Assembly: GCF_003402535.2 (NCBI RefSeq)
Contig: NZ_AP025170.1
Coordinates: 3,596,001-3,660,000 of the forward strand
From: Cupriavidus sp. P-10
GTDB taxonomy: Bacteria > Pseudomonadota > Gammaproteobacteria > Burkholderiales > Burkholderiaceae
Direction: 5' to 3'
Length of the DNA: 64,000 nt
A program made the position numbers and the translations under genes. Below are positions 39,401 to 47,886 of the stretch, one piece after another (position 1 is the stretch's first letter; every line of letters begins with the position of its first letter). The notes beneath the pieces were generated by a model. It saw only the letters and a list, made by a program, of their open reading frames with translations, was not told the origin of the DNA and did no database searches.

Positions 39401-42400
39401 CGCAGCGCGCGCGGCCCTGCGCATCGGTGCGGGTCTCGCACACGGTGCCGAGGTCGCGCGTCTCGGTGCGGTTGTCATAGCGGTAGAAGCCGCCGACCAC
39501 GCGCTTGCGCGCCGAGGTAGTAATGCGTGCGCGCGCGTTGAGCTTGACCGGCGCATCGGCCACCGGCTTGCCATTGAGGTCCAGCACCACGCCATGTACC
39601 GCCAGCTTCTGCTTCACCGAGACCCACCCTTCGGTACGGATGCCGACCACCACACCGGCCGGCCACAGCGGCACGGTCTGGCGCAGCGTCTGGATCTCGC
39701 CGTTGGGGTCGGCAAAGCCGGCTTCGAGCAGCAGGTCACGCGGTGCATCGGTCTTGGGCAGCTTGCGCAGCGTGACGGTGCCGTTGCCGTTCTTGTCCAG
39801 CGTCAGCGGCAGCTTGTCGGCCACCAGCTTCTGGCCGTCATCGGGCTGCTCCGAGTCATCCACCTCCTCATCGCCGCCGGCGCTTTCGCGCTGCGGGCGC
39901 GGCGGGTTGAACGAGAACTCGTCATAGCCGGGGAAGCTGACGCTCTTGTCGCGCAGCAGCGCCGACACCCGCACCGGCAGGCCGGCCGCGCCGCCGCCGG
40001 ACAGGTAGTGGATTTCCACGCCGACCGGCAGCTCGGCCGGCGCGATCGCGGCGCCTGCCTTGCCGGCCAACTGCAGCGTGCCGGCCAGCACCGGCAGCCG
40101 GAACGCTTCGACGCGGAAGCTGCCGCTGGAATAGGTACGCGAACCCTCGTCCCGGCCGTTCGCCCCCCCACCCTGCTGCGCTTCCAGCTCGACGGTGTAG
40201 ACGCCGAGCTTGGCCGCCGGCGGCACCTGGAACGTGCTTTCCGCGCTGCGCCCGCCGGTCGCGGTCTGGCGCCATTGCAGCGGCAGCTCGTAGGTCTGGC
40301 CGCTGCCGTCGTGACGGATCGTCACGCGAGTGGGTAGCGGGCGGCTGGCCGGCGGCAAGGCAAAGCCCTGCGCGGTCTCGGCGCGGATCAGGTGCTTCAT
40401 CGACACGGTCTCGCCGGCGCGCAGCAAGGTACGGTCGAAGATGGTATGCGCACGCACCGTCGGCGCGGTGCTGGTGTCGGTGGGCACGTTGAAGCGCCAG
40501 GTTTCGATGCCGCGGTTCCAGTCCGACATCACGAAGGCCATGTCGGCCTTGCCACGTGCCTGCGGATGCCCCGCGGCGATACGCGCCGACACGAAGTAGC
40601 CGGACAGTCCGTTCTGGTCGCAAGTGGATTCCGGCGCGGCTTCGAGCTTGGCAAAGCGCACCACGCCGCTGGCGTCGGTGCGGCCCTCGCCCAGCAGGCG
40701 CCCGCTGCAGTCGCGCACCGCGACGGCGGCGTCGGCCACCGGCTTGCCGTCGTCGAGCGCTGTGACCCACGCCAGGCCACTGCGGCTGCCGTCATCCTCG
40801 TTGCCCAGGCTGCGGCCCAGCTTGAAATGCACGCCCAGGTTGGTCACCAGCGCAGCGGTGCGCACGTACATCGGCGCGCGCTTGCCGAGCAGCGCCTCGC
40901 CCAGCATCGGCGAAGCGATCTCGACCACGTGGAAGCCCGGCTCGGGCAGCGGGATGCCGACCACCTCGAACGGCCGCGGGCCGTCGCCCGATGGTTTGGG
41001 TACGGCCAGCTTCTGCACGCCGGGCGCGCGCTCCAGCAGAGACACCGAGCGCGTCTCGATCGATACCGCATTGCGCGGGTTGTTGACGCGGTAAGGCGAG
41101 CGGCCCGCCAGCACCGCGTCGAGTTCGCCGCGGGTATAGCTGGACTCATGCATGCGCCGCACCAGGCCGAGCCATTGCATCACCGCTGCATCGTCATCCA
41201 CGCGCAGCTTCATCACCGTGCCAGCGCGGGCCTGGATGCCACGAACGGCCAGGTCCGCCTCGACATTGCGCAGCGTCACCGGCAACAGCGGCGGATAGTC
41301 CGCCGGCGACTTGCCGCGCGGCAGCTCGCCAAAGCGCTCCACCACGCCGAATGGCGCGGCCGAGAACTTGGCCAGCGGCGGCATGGCGGCGGTCGCGACC
41401 TTGAGCGGGAAAAGGTCGGCATTAGACAGCGTGCGGCCGCTGTCATCCTTCAGGTCCTTCGGTACCTCGATGGTGAATTGGACTTTCTCCGCGAACGGAG
41501 CGGCAAAGGTCAATGCGCTGACGCTGGCATCCGGCGCCAGGTCGGGATCGAATCGCGGCGCGCGCGGGCCGTTCGGTGTCTTCAGCACGACCTGTTCGGC
41601 CTGCTTGCGCGGCACCGGCGCCGAAAACGTGACCGACATCGGCCGCAGCGGCGTGCACGGCGACTGCGCATGCTCGCGCTCGCAGCTGAAGCTGGCGGTA
41701 AAGGGCTCGCGCACGGTGTAGTCGAAGCGCCGCTCGTCGCGCGTGGCCACACCCGACGGCGTGGCGATGCCCGCGCCCAGCACCAGTTGCACGCGCGCCG
41801 CAGCCGGCAGCCGCTGCTGGCAGGCAAGCAGATGGACGGCATCGGGCGCCGGCTTGGCCAGCTTGGTCCAGCGGATCGCTTCGAGCAGGTCGTCGCGTTC
41901 CTTGCCCGTGAGCAGCCGCACTGGGATGCGCTCGCCCAGTCCTTGCGCCTGGCACCAGGCGTGCTCGCGTACCGACGCCGGCGTGGCCAGTCCGTTGAAG
42001 CGCAGCGCGAAGACCTGGTCTTCCTCGATCTCGCCGCCGGACGGCCGGCTGGCGATCACGGTCGGGCCACCGGTCTCGAAGCGGTATTCGGGCTTGCCGG
42101 CATAGGCGGTGCCGGCGACGCTCTTCAACCCGGTACGCATGCGCACGCTGCAGCGTACGCCGGGCGGCAGGTCGCTGGCGAAATCGTAGACCCAGTTCCT
42201 GGCATCGACCCAGCGGGCCTGGCCGCTGGTGCTGGCGCCGGTGCAGGACACCGCGGCGGGCGCGGCGGCCTGCACGTCGCCCATCGGCACCATGGCCTCG
42301 TCGAAGCGGATCGCCACCTGCCGGACCTGCCCCACCGTGCCTTCCGGCGAGAAGCGGGTGACCTGGGCGGCATGGGCGGGCGGGCTCCCGGCAAGCAGGG

Positions 42401-42497
42401 CGAGCGCGGCGCCCAGCGCCAATGCCGCAGCGCATGACACGCGCGCCGGCTGCCTCCTGCCAAGGTCCCGATCGGCTCCGGCGACGATTCCCCTCAT
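36429..42497 (-). CDS. Bacterial alpha-2-macroglobulin (YfhM-like) with intact thioester
   Basis: Very large periplasmic protease trap, 2,022 residues. A long basic-hydrophobic signal (RVSCAAALALGAALALLAGS and PPAHA) precedes macroglobulin-like domains. The thioester motif CLEQ is intact at 1547-1550 (YPFTCLEQRASKAIG), followed by the alpha/alpha barrel domain, so it should covalently capture attacking proteases. Unlike E. coli YfhM, no lipobox is evident at the signal cleavage site, so it may be soluble. The start at 42497 has GGAGG 8 bases upstream. It leads a coupled operon with the YhhN-like gene and pbpC, the partner pair known from other bacteria. Confidence 0.94.
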   Translation of the reverse strand: MRGIVAGADRDLGRRQPARVSCAAALALGAALALLAGSPPAHAAQVTRFSPEGTVGQVRQVAIRFDEAMVPMGDVQAAAPAAVSCTGASTSGQARWVDARNWVYDFASDLPPGVRCSVRMRTGLKSVAGTAYAGKPEYRFETGGPTVIASRPSGGEIEEDQVFALRFNGLATPASVREHAWCQAQGLGERIPVRLLTGKERDDLLEAIRWTKLAKPAPDAVHLLACQQRLPAAARVQLVLGAGIATPSGVATRDERRFDYTVREPFTASFSCEREHAQSPCTPLRPMSVTFSAPVPRKQAEQVVLKTPNGPRAPRFDPDLAPDASVSALTFAAPFAEKVQFTIEVPKDLKDDSGRTLSNADLFPLKVATAAMPPLAKFSAAPFGVVERFGELPRGKSPADYPPLLPVTLRNVEADLAVRGIQARAGTVMKLRVDDDAAVMQWLGLVRRMHESSYTRGELDAVLAGRSPYRVNNPRNAVSIETRSVSLLERAPGVQKLAVPKPSGDGPRPFEVVGIPLPEPGFHVVEIASPMLGEALLGKRAPMYVRTAALVTNLGVHFKLGRSLGNEDDGSRSGLAWVTALDDGKPVADAAVAVRDCSGRLLGEGRTDASGVVRFAKLEAAPESTCDQNGLSGYFVSARIAAGHPQARGKADMAFVMSDWNRGIETWRFNVPTDTSTAPTVRAHTIFDRTLLRAGETVSMKHLIRAETAQGFALPPASRPLPTRVTIRHDGSGQTYELPLQWRQTATGGRSAESTFQVPPAAKLGVYTVELEAQQGGGANGRDEGSRTYSSGSFRVEAFRLPVLAGTLQLAGKAGAAIAPAELPVGVEIHYLSGGGAAGLPVRVSALLRDKSVSFPGYDEFSFNPPRPQRESAGGDEEVDDSEQPDDGQKLVADKLPLTLDKNGNGTVTLRKLPKTDAPRDLLLEAGFADPNGEIQTLRQTVPLWPAGVVVGIRTEGWVSVKQKLAVHGVVLDLNGKPVADAPVKLNARARITTSARKRVVGGFYRYDNRTETRDLGTVCETRTDAQGRARCEVALEQAGQVELVASARDKEGRTAQAASTVWVTRQGELWFGGENHDRIDLLPEKKFYAPGDTAEFQVRMPFRHATALVAVEREGVYQTQVVELHGSDPTVRVQVKPEWGPNVYVSVLALRGRLHEVPWYSFFTWGWRQPGEWWRAFRSEGREYAAPTALVDLSKPAFRLGLAEIRVGNAGHRLDVTVTPDKTSYPVRGKARVAIQVRLPDGKPAANGEVALAAVDQALLELMPNTSWDLLDAMLQRRGYGVETSTAQMEIIGRRHYGRKAVPAGGGGGKSPTRELFDTLLLWNPRVQLDAEGRASLEVPLNDSLTSFRIVAVADLGVGRFGTGSATIAATQDLQVISGLPQLVREDDRYRAMFTLRNTTRRAMTVQASARATLLGNDGTLPAQTVQIPAGEAREIGWDVTAPMLLAYARSGTVMWEVQASEQGGGNAGDRIKVSQQIVPAVPVTVQQATLAQVAPSLSVPVKAPPGALADPAGKVRGGLQVNFQSSLAGGMPGVREWFRNYPFTCLEQRASKAIGLNDTAAWEALMTQLPSYLDANGLASYFPLASDSDYGSEVLTAYLLAVTDEAARAGLALRIPDAQREQMERGLADFVEGRIRRDSWSPAGGTQYLEVRKLAALEALSRTGHAQARMLDAIQILPAQWPTSALLDWTLLLTRVADIPQREPRLAEAQQLLRSRLTVQGTRLAFSTERNDNWWWMMAGGDTNAARLLALAAELPGWKEDAPQLATGLIGRQVRGAWGTTTANAWGMLAVARFAQVFEKTPVAGSARVAVSNAADGTRSFDWARAQRNDGVAQGSVDLPWPAGTEGGTLHVEQAGAGHPWATVQALAAVPVTAPLAAGYRIMRTVTPQEQAVPGKWSRGDVYRVKLEIDAQADMTWVVVSDPVPAGATILGSGLGRDSQIATRGERRKGVAWPAYTERTPQAYREYFGYLPKGTVSVEYTVRLNNAGEFSLPPSRVEAMYAPDVFGVAPNARLVVGARP

Positions 42498-42606
42498 CCT
42501 GCCATCCTCCCTTTTCCGCCACTTTGTGGCACCCGGCGAGGGTGACACGCACGCCACAGGAGTGCAAGACCGGCACGCAATCCTGCAAGGCGTCCCGGGA
42601 AAAGAT

Positions 42607-43092
42607 TCAACGCAGGTGCGACAGCGGCAGCGCCCCCTCGCACTTGATCGCGGTCAGCACGATATTGGAACGCACGCTCTCCACGCCGGGCACCCGCATC
42701 AGCCGCTTCATGGTGAATTCCGCCAGCGTCGGCAGGTCCGGCACGACCACGCGGATCAGGTAGTCGGCCTCACCCGCCACCGAATAGCACTCCTGCACCT
42801 CTTCCAAAAGCAGGATTTCCTCGCGGAAGCGCTCGACGATGGTGTCCCCGTGGTGCGCCAGCTTGACGCTGATAAAGACCAGCACGCCCAGCCCCAGCGC
42901 CTGCGTCGACAGGCTGACACGGTAGCCGGTGATGACGCCGTCGGCTTCCAGCCGCGCCAGCCGGCGGCCGACCTGGCTCGGCGACAGGTGCACGCGCTCG
43001 GCCAGCTGCTGGTGGGTGGCGCGGCCGTCGGCCTGCAGCGCGGCAAGCAGGGCAAGGTCGAACTGGTCGAGTGAGACGCTTTGGGCAGTCAT
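42607..43092 (-). CDS. Lrp/AsnC-family regulator, probable regulator of phhAB
   Basis: 161-residue Lrp/AsnC regulator: N-terminal helix-turn-helix (LDQFDLALLAALQADGRATH followed by QQLAERVHLSPSQVGRRLARLE) and C-terminal ligand-binding domain (VQECYSVAGEADYLIRVVVPDL). The ATG at 43090-43092 is used; a longer frame adds five residues. It is divergent from the phenylalanine hydroxylase gene, and a 26-bp palindrome lies between them. In Pseudomonas the phh genes are controlled by a sigma-54 activator, so an Lrp-type control would be a different arrangement. The effector is probably an aromatic amino acid (inference). Confidence 0.9.
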   Translation of the reverse strand: MTAQSVSLDQFDLALLAALQADGRATHQQLAERVHLSPSQVGRRLARLEADGVITGYRVSLSTQALGLGVLVFISVKLAHHGDTIVERFREEILLLEEVQECYSVAGEADYLIRVVVPDLPTLAEFTMKRLMRVPGVESVRSNIVLTAIKCEGALPLSHLR

Positions 43093-43160
43093 ACACAAAT
43101 CCCGCATTCCTTGATCGTATGGCGCACATTACATGCACGCCACCTCCAAAACAAGCCGAT

Positions 43161-43186
43161 ATTGCGGCCTGCATGCAGCACGCAAT
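43161..43186. promoter_or_regulatory. Candidate Lrp-type operator for phhA
   Basis: Outer arms ATTGCG and CGCAAT with a central CTGCATGCAG form a 26-bp palindrome; only two of its 13 pairs mismatch. It lies midway between the divergent Lrp-type gene and phhA (68 and 74 bp from their starts). Confidence 0.6.
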
Positions 43187-43260
43187 CCATAAACTACGCA
43201 GTAAATCCGCATTCAAGCTGCCTGCGCCGCAGCAAACCAACAAATCCAGGAGACAAACCC

Positions 43261-44196
43261 ATGTCCACACCCGCCATGGCCGCCACCGAAGCCCCCGCCG
43301 CCTTCCAGGGCACCCTGACCGACAAGTTGCGGGAACAGTTCGACGAAGGCCTGCTGTCCGGCCAGTCGCTGCGCCCCGACTTCACCATCGCGCAGCCGGT
43401 GCACCGCTACACCAGCACCGACCACGCTATCTGGCGCAAGCTGTACGAGCGCCAGGCGGCAATGCTGCAGGGCCGGGTCAGCGACGAATTCCTGCAAGGA
43501 CTGGCCACGCTGGGCATGGAAAAGGACCGCGTGCCGGATTTCGGCCAGCTCAACGAAACCCTGATGCGCGCCACCGGCTGGCAGGTGGTGGCCGTGCCCG
43601 GCCTGGTGCCGGACGAGGTGTTCTTCGAGCACCTGGCCAACCGCCGCTTCCCGGCGAGCTGGTGGATGCGCAAGCCCGAGCAGCTGGACTACCTGCAGGA
43701 ACCGGACTGCTTCCACGACGTGTTCGGCCACGTGCCGCTGCTGATCAACCCGGTCTTCGCCGACTACATGGAGGCCTACGGCAAGGGCGGCCTGAAGGCG
43801 GCCGGCATGGGCGCGCTGGACATGCTGTCGCGCCTGTACTGGTACACGGTGGAGTTTGGCCTGATCCGCACCGGGCAAGGACTGCGCATCTACGGCGCGG
43901 GCATCCTGTCGAGCCAGGGCGAATCGATCTACAGCCTGGATTCGGCCAGCCCGAACCGGATCGGCTTCGACGTGCGCCGCATCATGCGCACGCGCTACCG
44001 CATCGACACGTTCCAGAAGACCTACTTCGTGATCGACAGCTTCGAGCAGTTGTTCGACGCGACCCGTCCGGACTTCGCCCCGCTGTACCAGGAACTGCGC
44101 GCGCAGCCAACGCTGGGCGCCGGCGACGTGGTGCCGGGGGACCAAGTGATTAACGTCGGCACCCGCGAAGGCTGGTCCGAGACTGACGACATCTGA
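43261..44196 (+). CDS. phhA: Phenylalanine 4-monooxygenase PhhA
   Basis: Tetrahydrobiopterin-dependent, iron-containing enzyme that hydroxylates phenylalanine to tyrosine. The 311-residue monomer has the bacterial aromatic amino acid hydroxylase core. DCFHDVFGHVPLLINPVFADY supplies the two iron His ligands, and YWYTVEFGLI supplies the Glu ligand. The ATG at 43261 follows AGGAGA at about 8 bases. The next gene, phhB, makes the recycling dehydratase, and the divergent Lrp-type gene is the likely regulator. A set of three 14-bp tandem repeats begins at its stop codon. Confidence 0.96.
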   Translation: MSTPAMAATEAPAAFQGTLTDKLREQFDEGLLSGQSLRPDFTIAQPVHRYTSTDHAIWRKLYERQAAMLQGRVSDEFLQGLATLGMEKDRVPDFGQLNETLMRATGWQVVAVPGLVPDEVFFEHLANRRFPASWWMRKPEQLDYLQEPDCFHDVFGHVPLLINPVFADYMEAYGKGGLKAAGMGALDMLSRLYWYTVEFGLIRTGQGLRIYGAGILSSQGESIYSLDSASPNRIGFDVRRIMRTRYRIDTFQKTYFVIDSFEQLFDATRPDFAPLYQELRAQPTLGAGDVVPGDQVINVGTREGWSETDDI

Positions 44197-44236
44197 GCGA
44201 CGCTTTTTGGGCGACGCTTTTTGAGCAACGATTTCT
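44195..44236 (+). repeat. Three 14-bp tandem repeats after phhA
   Basis: The units GAGCGACGCTTTTT, GGGCGACGCTTTTT and GAGCAACGATTTCT run head to tail, starting inside the phhA stop codon. The first two differ by one base. They look like a local slippage duplication; no function is evident. Confidence 0.75.
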
Positions 44237-44392
44237 GAGCGAAGACGAACGCCGGGGCGCCTGCCCCGCTTCCCGCTTTGTGAAACAATGCCGGCATGCC
44301 CGCCGCCACGGCGCGGGCGGGCCGGCTATCCGCTTTTGCGGCGTCCCCGGACGCTGGTTGCTGTTTTCCCCAAGACCCAGATCGAGCCCACC

Positions 44393-44698
44393 ATGACCCC
44401 TCTGTCCCCGCAAGCCCGAGCCACGCTGCTCGCCGAACTGCCTGGCTGGACCACCGTCCAGGACCGCGACGCGATCTACAAGCGCTTTACCTTCCACGAC
44501 TTCAACGCCGCCTTCGGCTTCATGACGCGCGTGGCGATCCAGGCTGACAAGGCCGACCACCATCCCGAGTGGTTCAACGTCTACAACCGCGTCGACATCA
44601 CGCTGTCGACCCATGACGCCAACGGCCTTACGCAGCGCGACATCGACCTGGCCCACTTCATCGAGCGCGCCGCGGCGGCGCTGGTAGTGCCGGAATAA
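44393..44698 (+). CDS. phhB: Pterin-4a-carbinolamine dehydratase PhhB
   Basis: 101-residue enzyme that dehydrates 4a-hydroxytetrahydrobiopterin so that the PhhA cofactor can be reduced again. It carries the family motif [20 protein letters not shown] with the catalytic His residues, and [12 protein letters not shown] before it. The ATG at 44393 gives the normal small-protein length; the open frame runs further upstream but is Arg/Pro-rich. It lies 196 bp after phhA on the same strand, so it may be co-transcribed or have its own promoter. Confidence 0.95.
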   Translation: MTPLSPQARATLLAELPGWTTVQDRDAIYKRFTFHDFNAAFGFMTRVAIQADKADHHPEWFNVYNRVDITLSTHDANGLTQRDIDLAHFIERAAAALVVPE

Positions 44699-44856
44699 GA
44701 CCCGGCAGACCCGGCGCGGCGGCAGATATCCGGGCGGATGTAGGCAAACCGTAAGGAAGCGGCCGTCCGCGCCTAGTACAATCTGCGGCAGGCCCGCACC
44801 TGCGTGTGCTGCATGGGCCCTCCTCCAGCCATGCCCAACCTCCTGCCCGAGCCGCC

Positions 44857-45561
44857 ATGCGTATCCTGCTGATCGAGGACGACCGCCAGATTGCCAGCGG
44901 CGTCGAAGCCGGCCTGTCCCGCGCCGGCCACCAGGTACGCGTCGTCCATGACGGCGTCTATGCCACCGAACACCTGCTGCGCGAGCAGCACGACCTGGTC
45001 ATCCTCGACCTGGGCCTGCCCGGGATCGACGGCATGACCCTGCTGGCGCGCTACCGCGCGCGCAACCGCACCACCCCGGTCATCATCCTGACAGCGCGCG
45101 ACGAGCTGGAAGACAAGCTCTCGGGCCTGAACGCCGGTGCCGACGACTACCTGATCAAACCCTTCGCCCTGCCCGAGCTGGAAGCGCGCGTGCGCGTGCT
45201 GCTGCGCCGCAGCCAGCATGGCGAAGCCGCGCCCGAGCGCGACGTGCGCCTGGGGCGCCTGCGCCTGTCCGGCAACGATCGCCGCATGTTCATCGACGCC
45301 CGGCCGCTGGAGCTGTCGCCGCGCGAGTTCGCGGTGCTTGAGCTGCTGCTGCAGCGCCAGGGCCGCGTGGTCAGCAAGGCGCAGCTGCAGGACCACCTGG
45401 CCACCTTTGCCCACCCCGCTGGCGAAGGCGGCGACACCGTGGGTGACACCGCGATCGAGGTCTACGTGCACCGCGTGCGCAAGAAGCTCGAGGACAGCGA
45501 TGTCGAGATCGTGACCGTGCGCGGCTTCGGCTACCTGCTGCAGAACCGCGCCGGCCAATGA
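44857..45561 (+). CDS. OmpR-family response regulator (TctD-like)
   Basis: 234-residue response regulator: receiver domain with phospho-acceptor Asp51 (DLVILDLGLPGIDG) and Lys101 (YLIKPF), then an OmpR/PhoB winged-helix domain (LSPREFAVLELLLQRQGRVV and IEVYVHRVRKKLE). The ATG at 44857 gives MRILLIEDDR, the usual start. The kinase gene follows after 72 bp. The pair resembles TctD/TctE, which controls tricarboxylate uptake, and QseB/QseC; no transport gene is adjacent, so the target is unknown. Confidence 0.93.
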   Translation: MRILLIEDDRQIASGVEAGLSRAGHQVRVVHDGVYATEHLLREQHDLVILDLGLPGIDGMTLLARYRARNRTTPVIILTARDELEDKLSGLNAGADDYLIKPFALPELEARVRVLLRRSQHGEAAPERDVRLGRLRLSGNDRRMFIDARPLELSPREFAVLELLLQRQGRVVSKAQLQDHLATFAHPAGEGGDTVGDTAIEVYVHRVRKKLEDSDVEIVTVRGFGYLLQNRAGQ

Positions 45562-45633
45562 AACCGTTCCGGCCGCTTGCGCTGCCCGCGGCGCGGCCCT
45601 GACCCTCGGCCCTGATCCTCTGCCCAGCCGGCA

Positions 45634-47292
45634 ATGTGGCCCCGCTCCCGCACCTCCTCCCGAGTCTCATGGCGCACTGCCTCCCGCATCGCAACGCGGA
45701 ACGTGCTGCCAGCTTCCGCCGCGGCTGACGGCAGCGGCGCCGCGCCCGCCTCGGCACGCCAGGCCACCCGCCCCGGCTCCAACATCAGCCTGCGCGTGCA
45801 CCTGCTGCGCGCGCTGGCGACCCCGCTGTTCGCGCTGGTACTGACCAGCGGCTCGCTGTCCTACTGGCTGGCGGCGCACTACACCACGCAGGTATTTGAC
45901 CGCGCGCTGTACGGCGTGGCCAACAACATCGCCCAGCAGATCCGCATTGCCGGCCCGCGGCTGGAGCAGGACATTCCGATGATCGCGCAGACGCTGGTCG
46001 AGGCCGAGGGCACCGACCGCATCTACTGGCGCATCCACGGGCCCGACGGGCTGATCGGCGGCATGGACACGTGGCTCGGCTACGGCACCGGCCAGACCAC
46101 GCTGCACGACGCGCGGCTGTTCTACGCCTGGTTCAGCGGACGCCAGGTGCGCGCGGTGCGGCTGCCGGTGATGCTGCCCAGCGCCGCCGTGGACGAGCTT
46201 GGCACCAGCGAGGCCGGCAAGCCGGCGCGCGGGCCCATCGTGATCGAGGTGGCCGAGCTGCTCGACCGGCGCGAGACCGCTGCCAACGAGATCCTGCTGT
46301 CGGTGTCGGTGCCGCTGATCCTGCTGCTGCTGGTCGGCAGCCTGATCCTGTCGCACGTGCTCAAGGAAGAGCTGGTGCCGCTGCAGATCCTGGCCGACAA
46401 GCTCAACCGGCAGACCGCGCGCTCGCTGGCGGCGCTGGACGAGACCCAGGTGCCGGCCGAAGTGGCGCCGCTGATCCGCGGCCTGAACGGGCTGCTGGCG
46501 CGGCTGCGCGACGCCCTCGACGCGCAGCGCAAGTTCATCGCCGATGCCGCGCACCAGCTGCGCACGCCGCTGACCGCGGTCAAGCTGCATGCCGACCGCG
46601 CCGTGGAAGCCGATTCGCCGGAAGTCGCCCGGCATGCGCTGCGTGAAGTCCAGACCGCCGCCGACCGCGCGGTACGGCTGTCGAACCAGCTGCTGTCGCT
46701 GGCGCGTGCCGAGCCCGGGCTGTCGCTGGAGCGGCTCGGGCCGGTGGAGCACTTCGACCTGGCCGAGCTTGCCTTCGAGATCGGCGCCGAATGGGTGCCG
46801 CAGGCGCTGGCGCGCCGCATCGACCTGGGTTTCGAGATATTGCCCGGACCGACTTTCACCGGCAGCACGCCCGCGGTCGTGCGCGGCAACCGCCTGCTGA
46901 TGCGCGAGGCGCTGTCCAACCTGATCGACAATGCGGTGAAGTACGTGCCGGCCGGCGGCCGCATCACGGTGCGCGCCGGCGGCGAGGCCATGGGTCACCG
47001 CGGCATGGCGGTGGTGATGATCGAAGACAACGGGCCCGGCATCCCGCCGCAGCGGCGCGAAGAGGTGTTCAAGCGCTTCTTCCGCGGCGATCGCGCGGCC
47101 CAGAGCGGCGGTGCCGGCCTGGGGCTGGCCATCGTGCATGAAATCGTGACCCTGCACCAGGGCACCATCCATATCGAGGATGTGCCGCAGCAGCCGGCCA
47201 GCCCACAGGGCGCGGACGGCAAGCCGGAACGCAGGCCGACCATGCGTTTCGTGATCCGGATCCCGTGCGAGCCGGCAGGCTCGGCCGGCTGA
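45634..47292 (+). CDS. Sensor histidine kinase (TctE-like, 2CSK_N type)
   Basis: Membrane sensor kinase of up to 552 residues. After an N-terminal Arg/Ala-rich stretch (~50 residues, perhaps partly beyond the true start), a first membrane segment (LLRALATPLFALVLTSGSLS) leads to a periplasmic domain of the 2CSK_N type. A second segment (LSVSVPLILLLLVGSLILSH) is followed by a HAMP-like linker, the H-box FIADAAHQLRTPLTAVKLHA (His307), the N-box NLIDNAVKYVP and the G-boxes EDNGPGIPP and GGAGLGLAIV. It is the partner of the preceding response regulator. It converges on the SET-domain gene, with 13 bp between the stops. Confidence 0.92.
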   Translation: MWPRSRTSSRVSWRTASRIATRNVLPASAAADGSGAAPASARQATRPGSNISLRVHLLRALATPLFALVLTSGSLSYWLAAHYTTQVFDRALYGVANNIAQQIRIAGPRLEQDIPMIAQTLVEAEGTDRIYWRIHGPDGLIGGMDTWLGYGTGQTTLHDARLFYAWFSGRQVRAVRLPVMLPSAAVDELGTSEAGKPARGPIVIEVAELLDRRETAANEILLSVSVPLILLLLVGSLILSHVLKEELVPLQILADKLNRQTARSLAALDETQVPAEVAPLIRGLNGLLARLRDALDAQRKFIADAAHQLRTPLTAVKLHADRAVEADSPEVARHALREVQTAADRAVRLSNQLLSLARAEPGLSLERLGPVEHFDLAELAFEIGAEWVPQALARRIDLGFEILPGPTFTGSTPAVVRGNRLLMREALSNLIDNAVKYVPAGGRITVRAGGEAMGHRGMAVVMIEDNGPGIPPQRREEVFKRFFRGDRAAQSGGAGLGLAIVHEIVTLHQGTIHIEDVPQQPASPQGADGKPERRPTMRFVIRIPCEPAGSAG

Positions 47293-47305
47293 ACCGCTTC
47301 CGGCC

Positions 47306-47809
47306 TTACTTTTTCTTTTTCTTGTCCTTCGGTGCCAGCATGGTGCCGCGGCATTGCGGGCTGCCGCAGCGGCACTCGAATTCCTTCTTCAGCTTGGCGG
47401 TATAGCGCGCTTCGATCACCAGGCCGTAGTCATAGAACAGTTCTTCGCCCTGGGCGATATCGCGCAGCGCGTGGATATAGACGCGGCCCTTCTTCTCGCG
47501 CGCCTCGCAGTTGGGCTCGCAGGCGTGGTTGATCCAGCGCGCGCGGTTGCCGCCGAACTTGGCGTCGATGACGCTGCCATCATCCAGGCTGAAGTAGAAA
47601 GTGTGGTTCGGATCGCTCGGATCGTGCGGATGGCGCTCTAGCGCCTTCTTCCACGAGATGTGCTCGCCCTTGTATTCGATCACGCGTTCGCCTTCGACGA
47701 TGGGTGCGATCGCGTAAACGCCCTTGCCGTGAACGCCTGACTGGCGCACCTCGATGCGGTCGCTCGCTGTCTTCTTGCCCGCTGCCTTGTGCTTTGCCTT
47801 GTCCGCCAT
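47306..47809 (-). CDS. SET-domain protein (lysine methyltransferase family)
   Basis: 167-residue small SET protein, the fold of eukaryotic histone lysine methyltransferases. It is complete: a Lys-rich N-terminus (MADKAKHKAAGKK), the GxG-type start VHGKGVYAIAPI, RWINHACEPNCEA (NHxCxPN), GEELFYDYGL (ELxYDY), and a post-SET Cys cluster (FECRCGSPQCRGTML), ending in a run of Lys. The ATG at 47807-47809 fits the family; the frame upstream is non-coding in character. It diverges from the HU gene across a 1,045-bp interval. SET enzymes in bacteria are few; in Chlamydia one acts on a histone-like protein. The substrate here is unknown. Confidence 0.9.
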   Translation of the reverse strand: MADKAKHKAAGKKTASDRIEVRQSGVHGKGVYAIAPIVEGERVIEYKGEHISWKKALERHPHDPSDPNHTFYFSLDDGSVIDAKFGGNRARWINHACEPNCEAREKKGRVYIHALRDIAQGEELFYDYGLVIEARYTAKLKKEFECRCGSPQCRGTMLAPKDKKKKK

Positions 47810-47886
47810 TTGCCTTTCCGTGCGTGTCGCTTGCCTGTGCCGGCCGTTCCGGCGCGATCGGCATGATACCGGCGCGGCTGCGGCAC

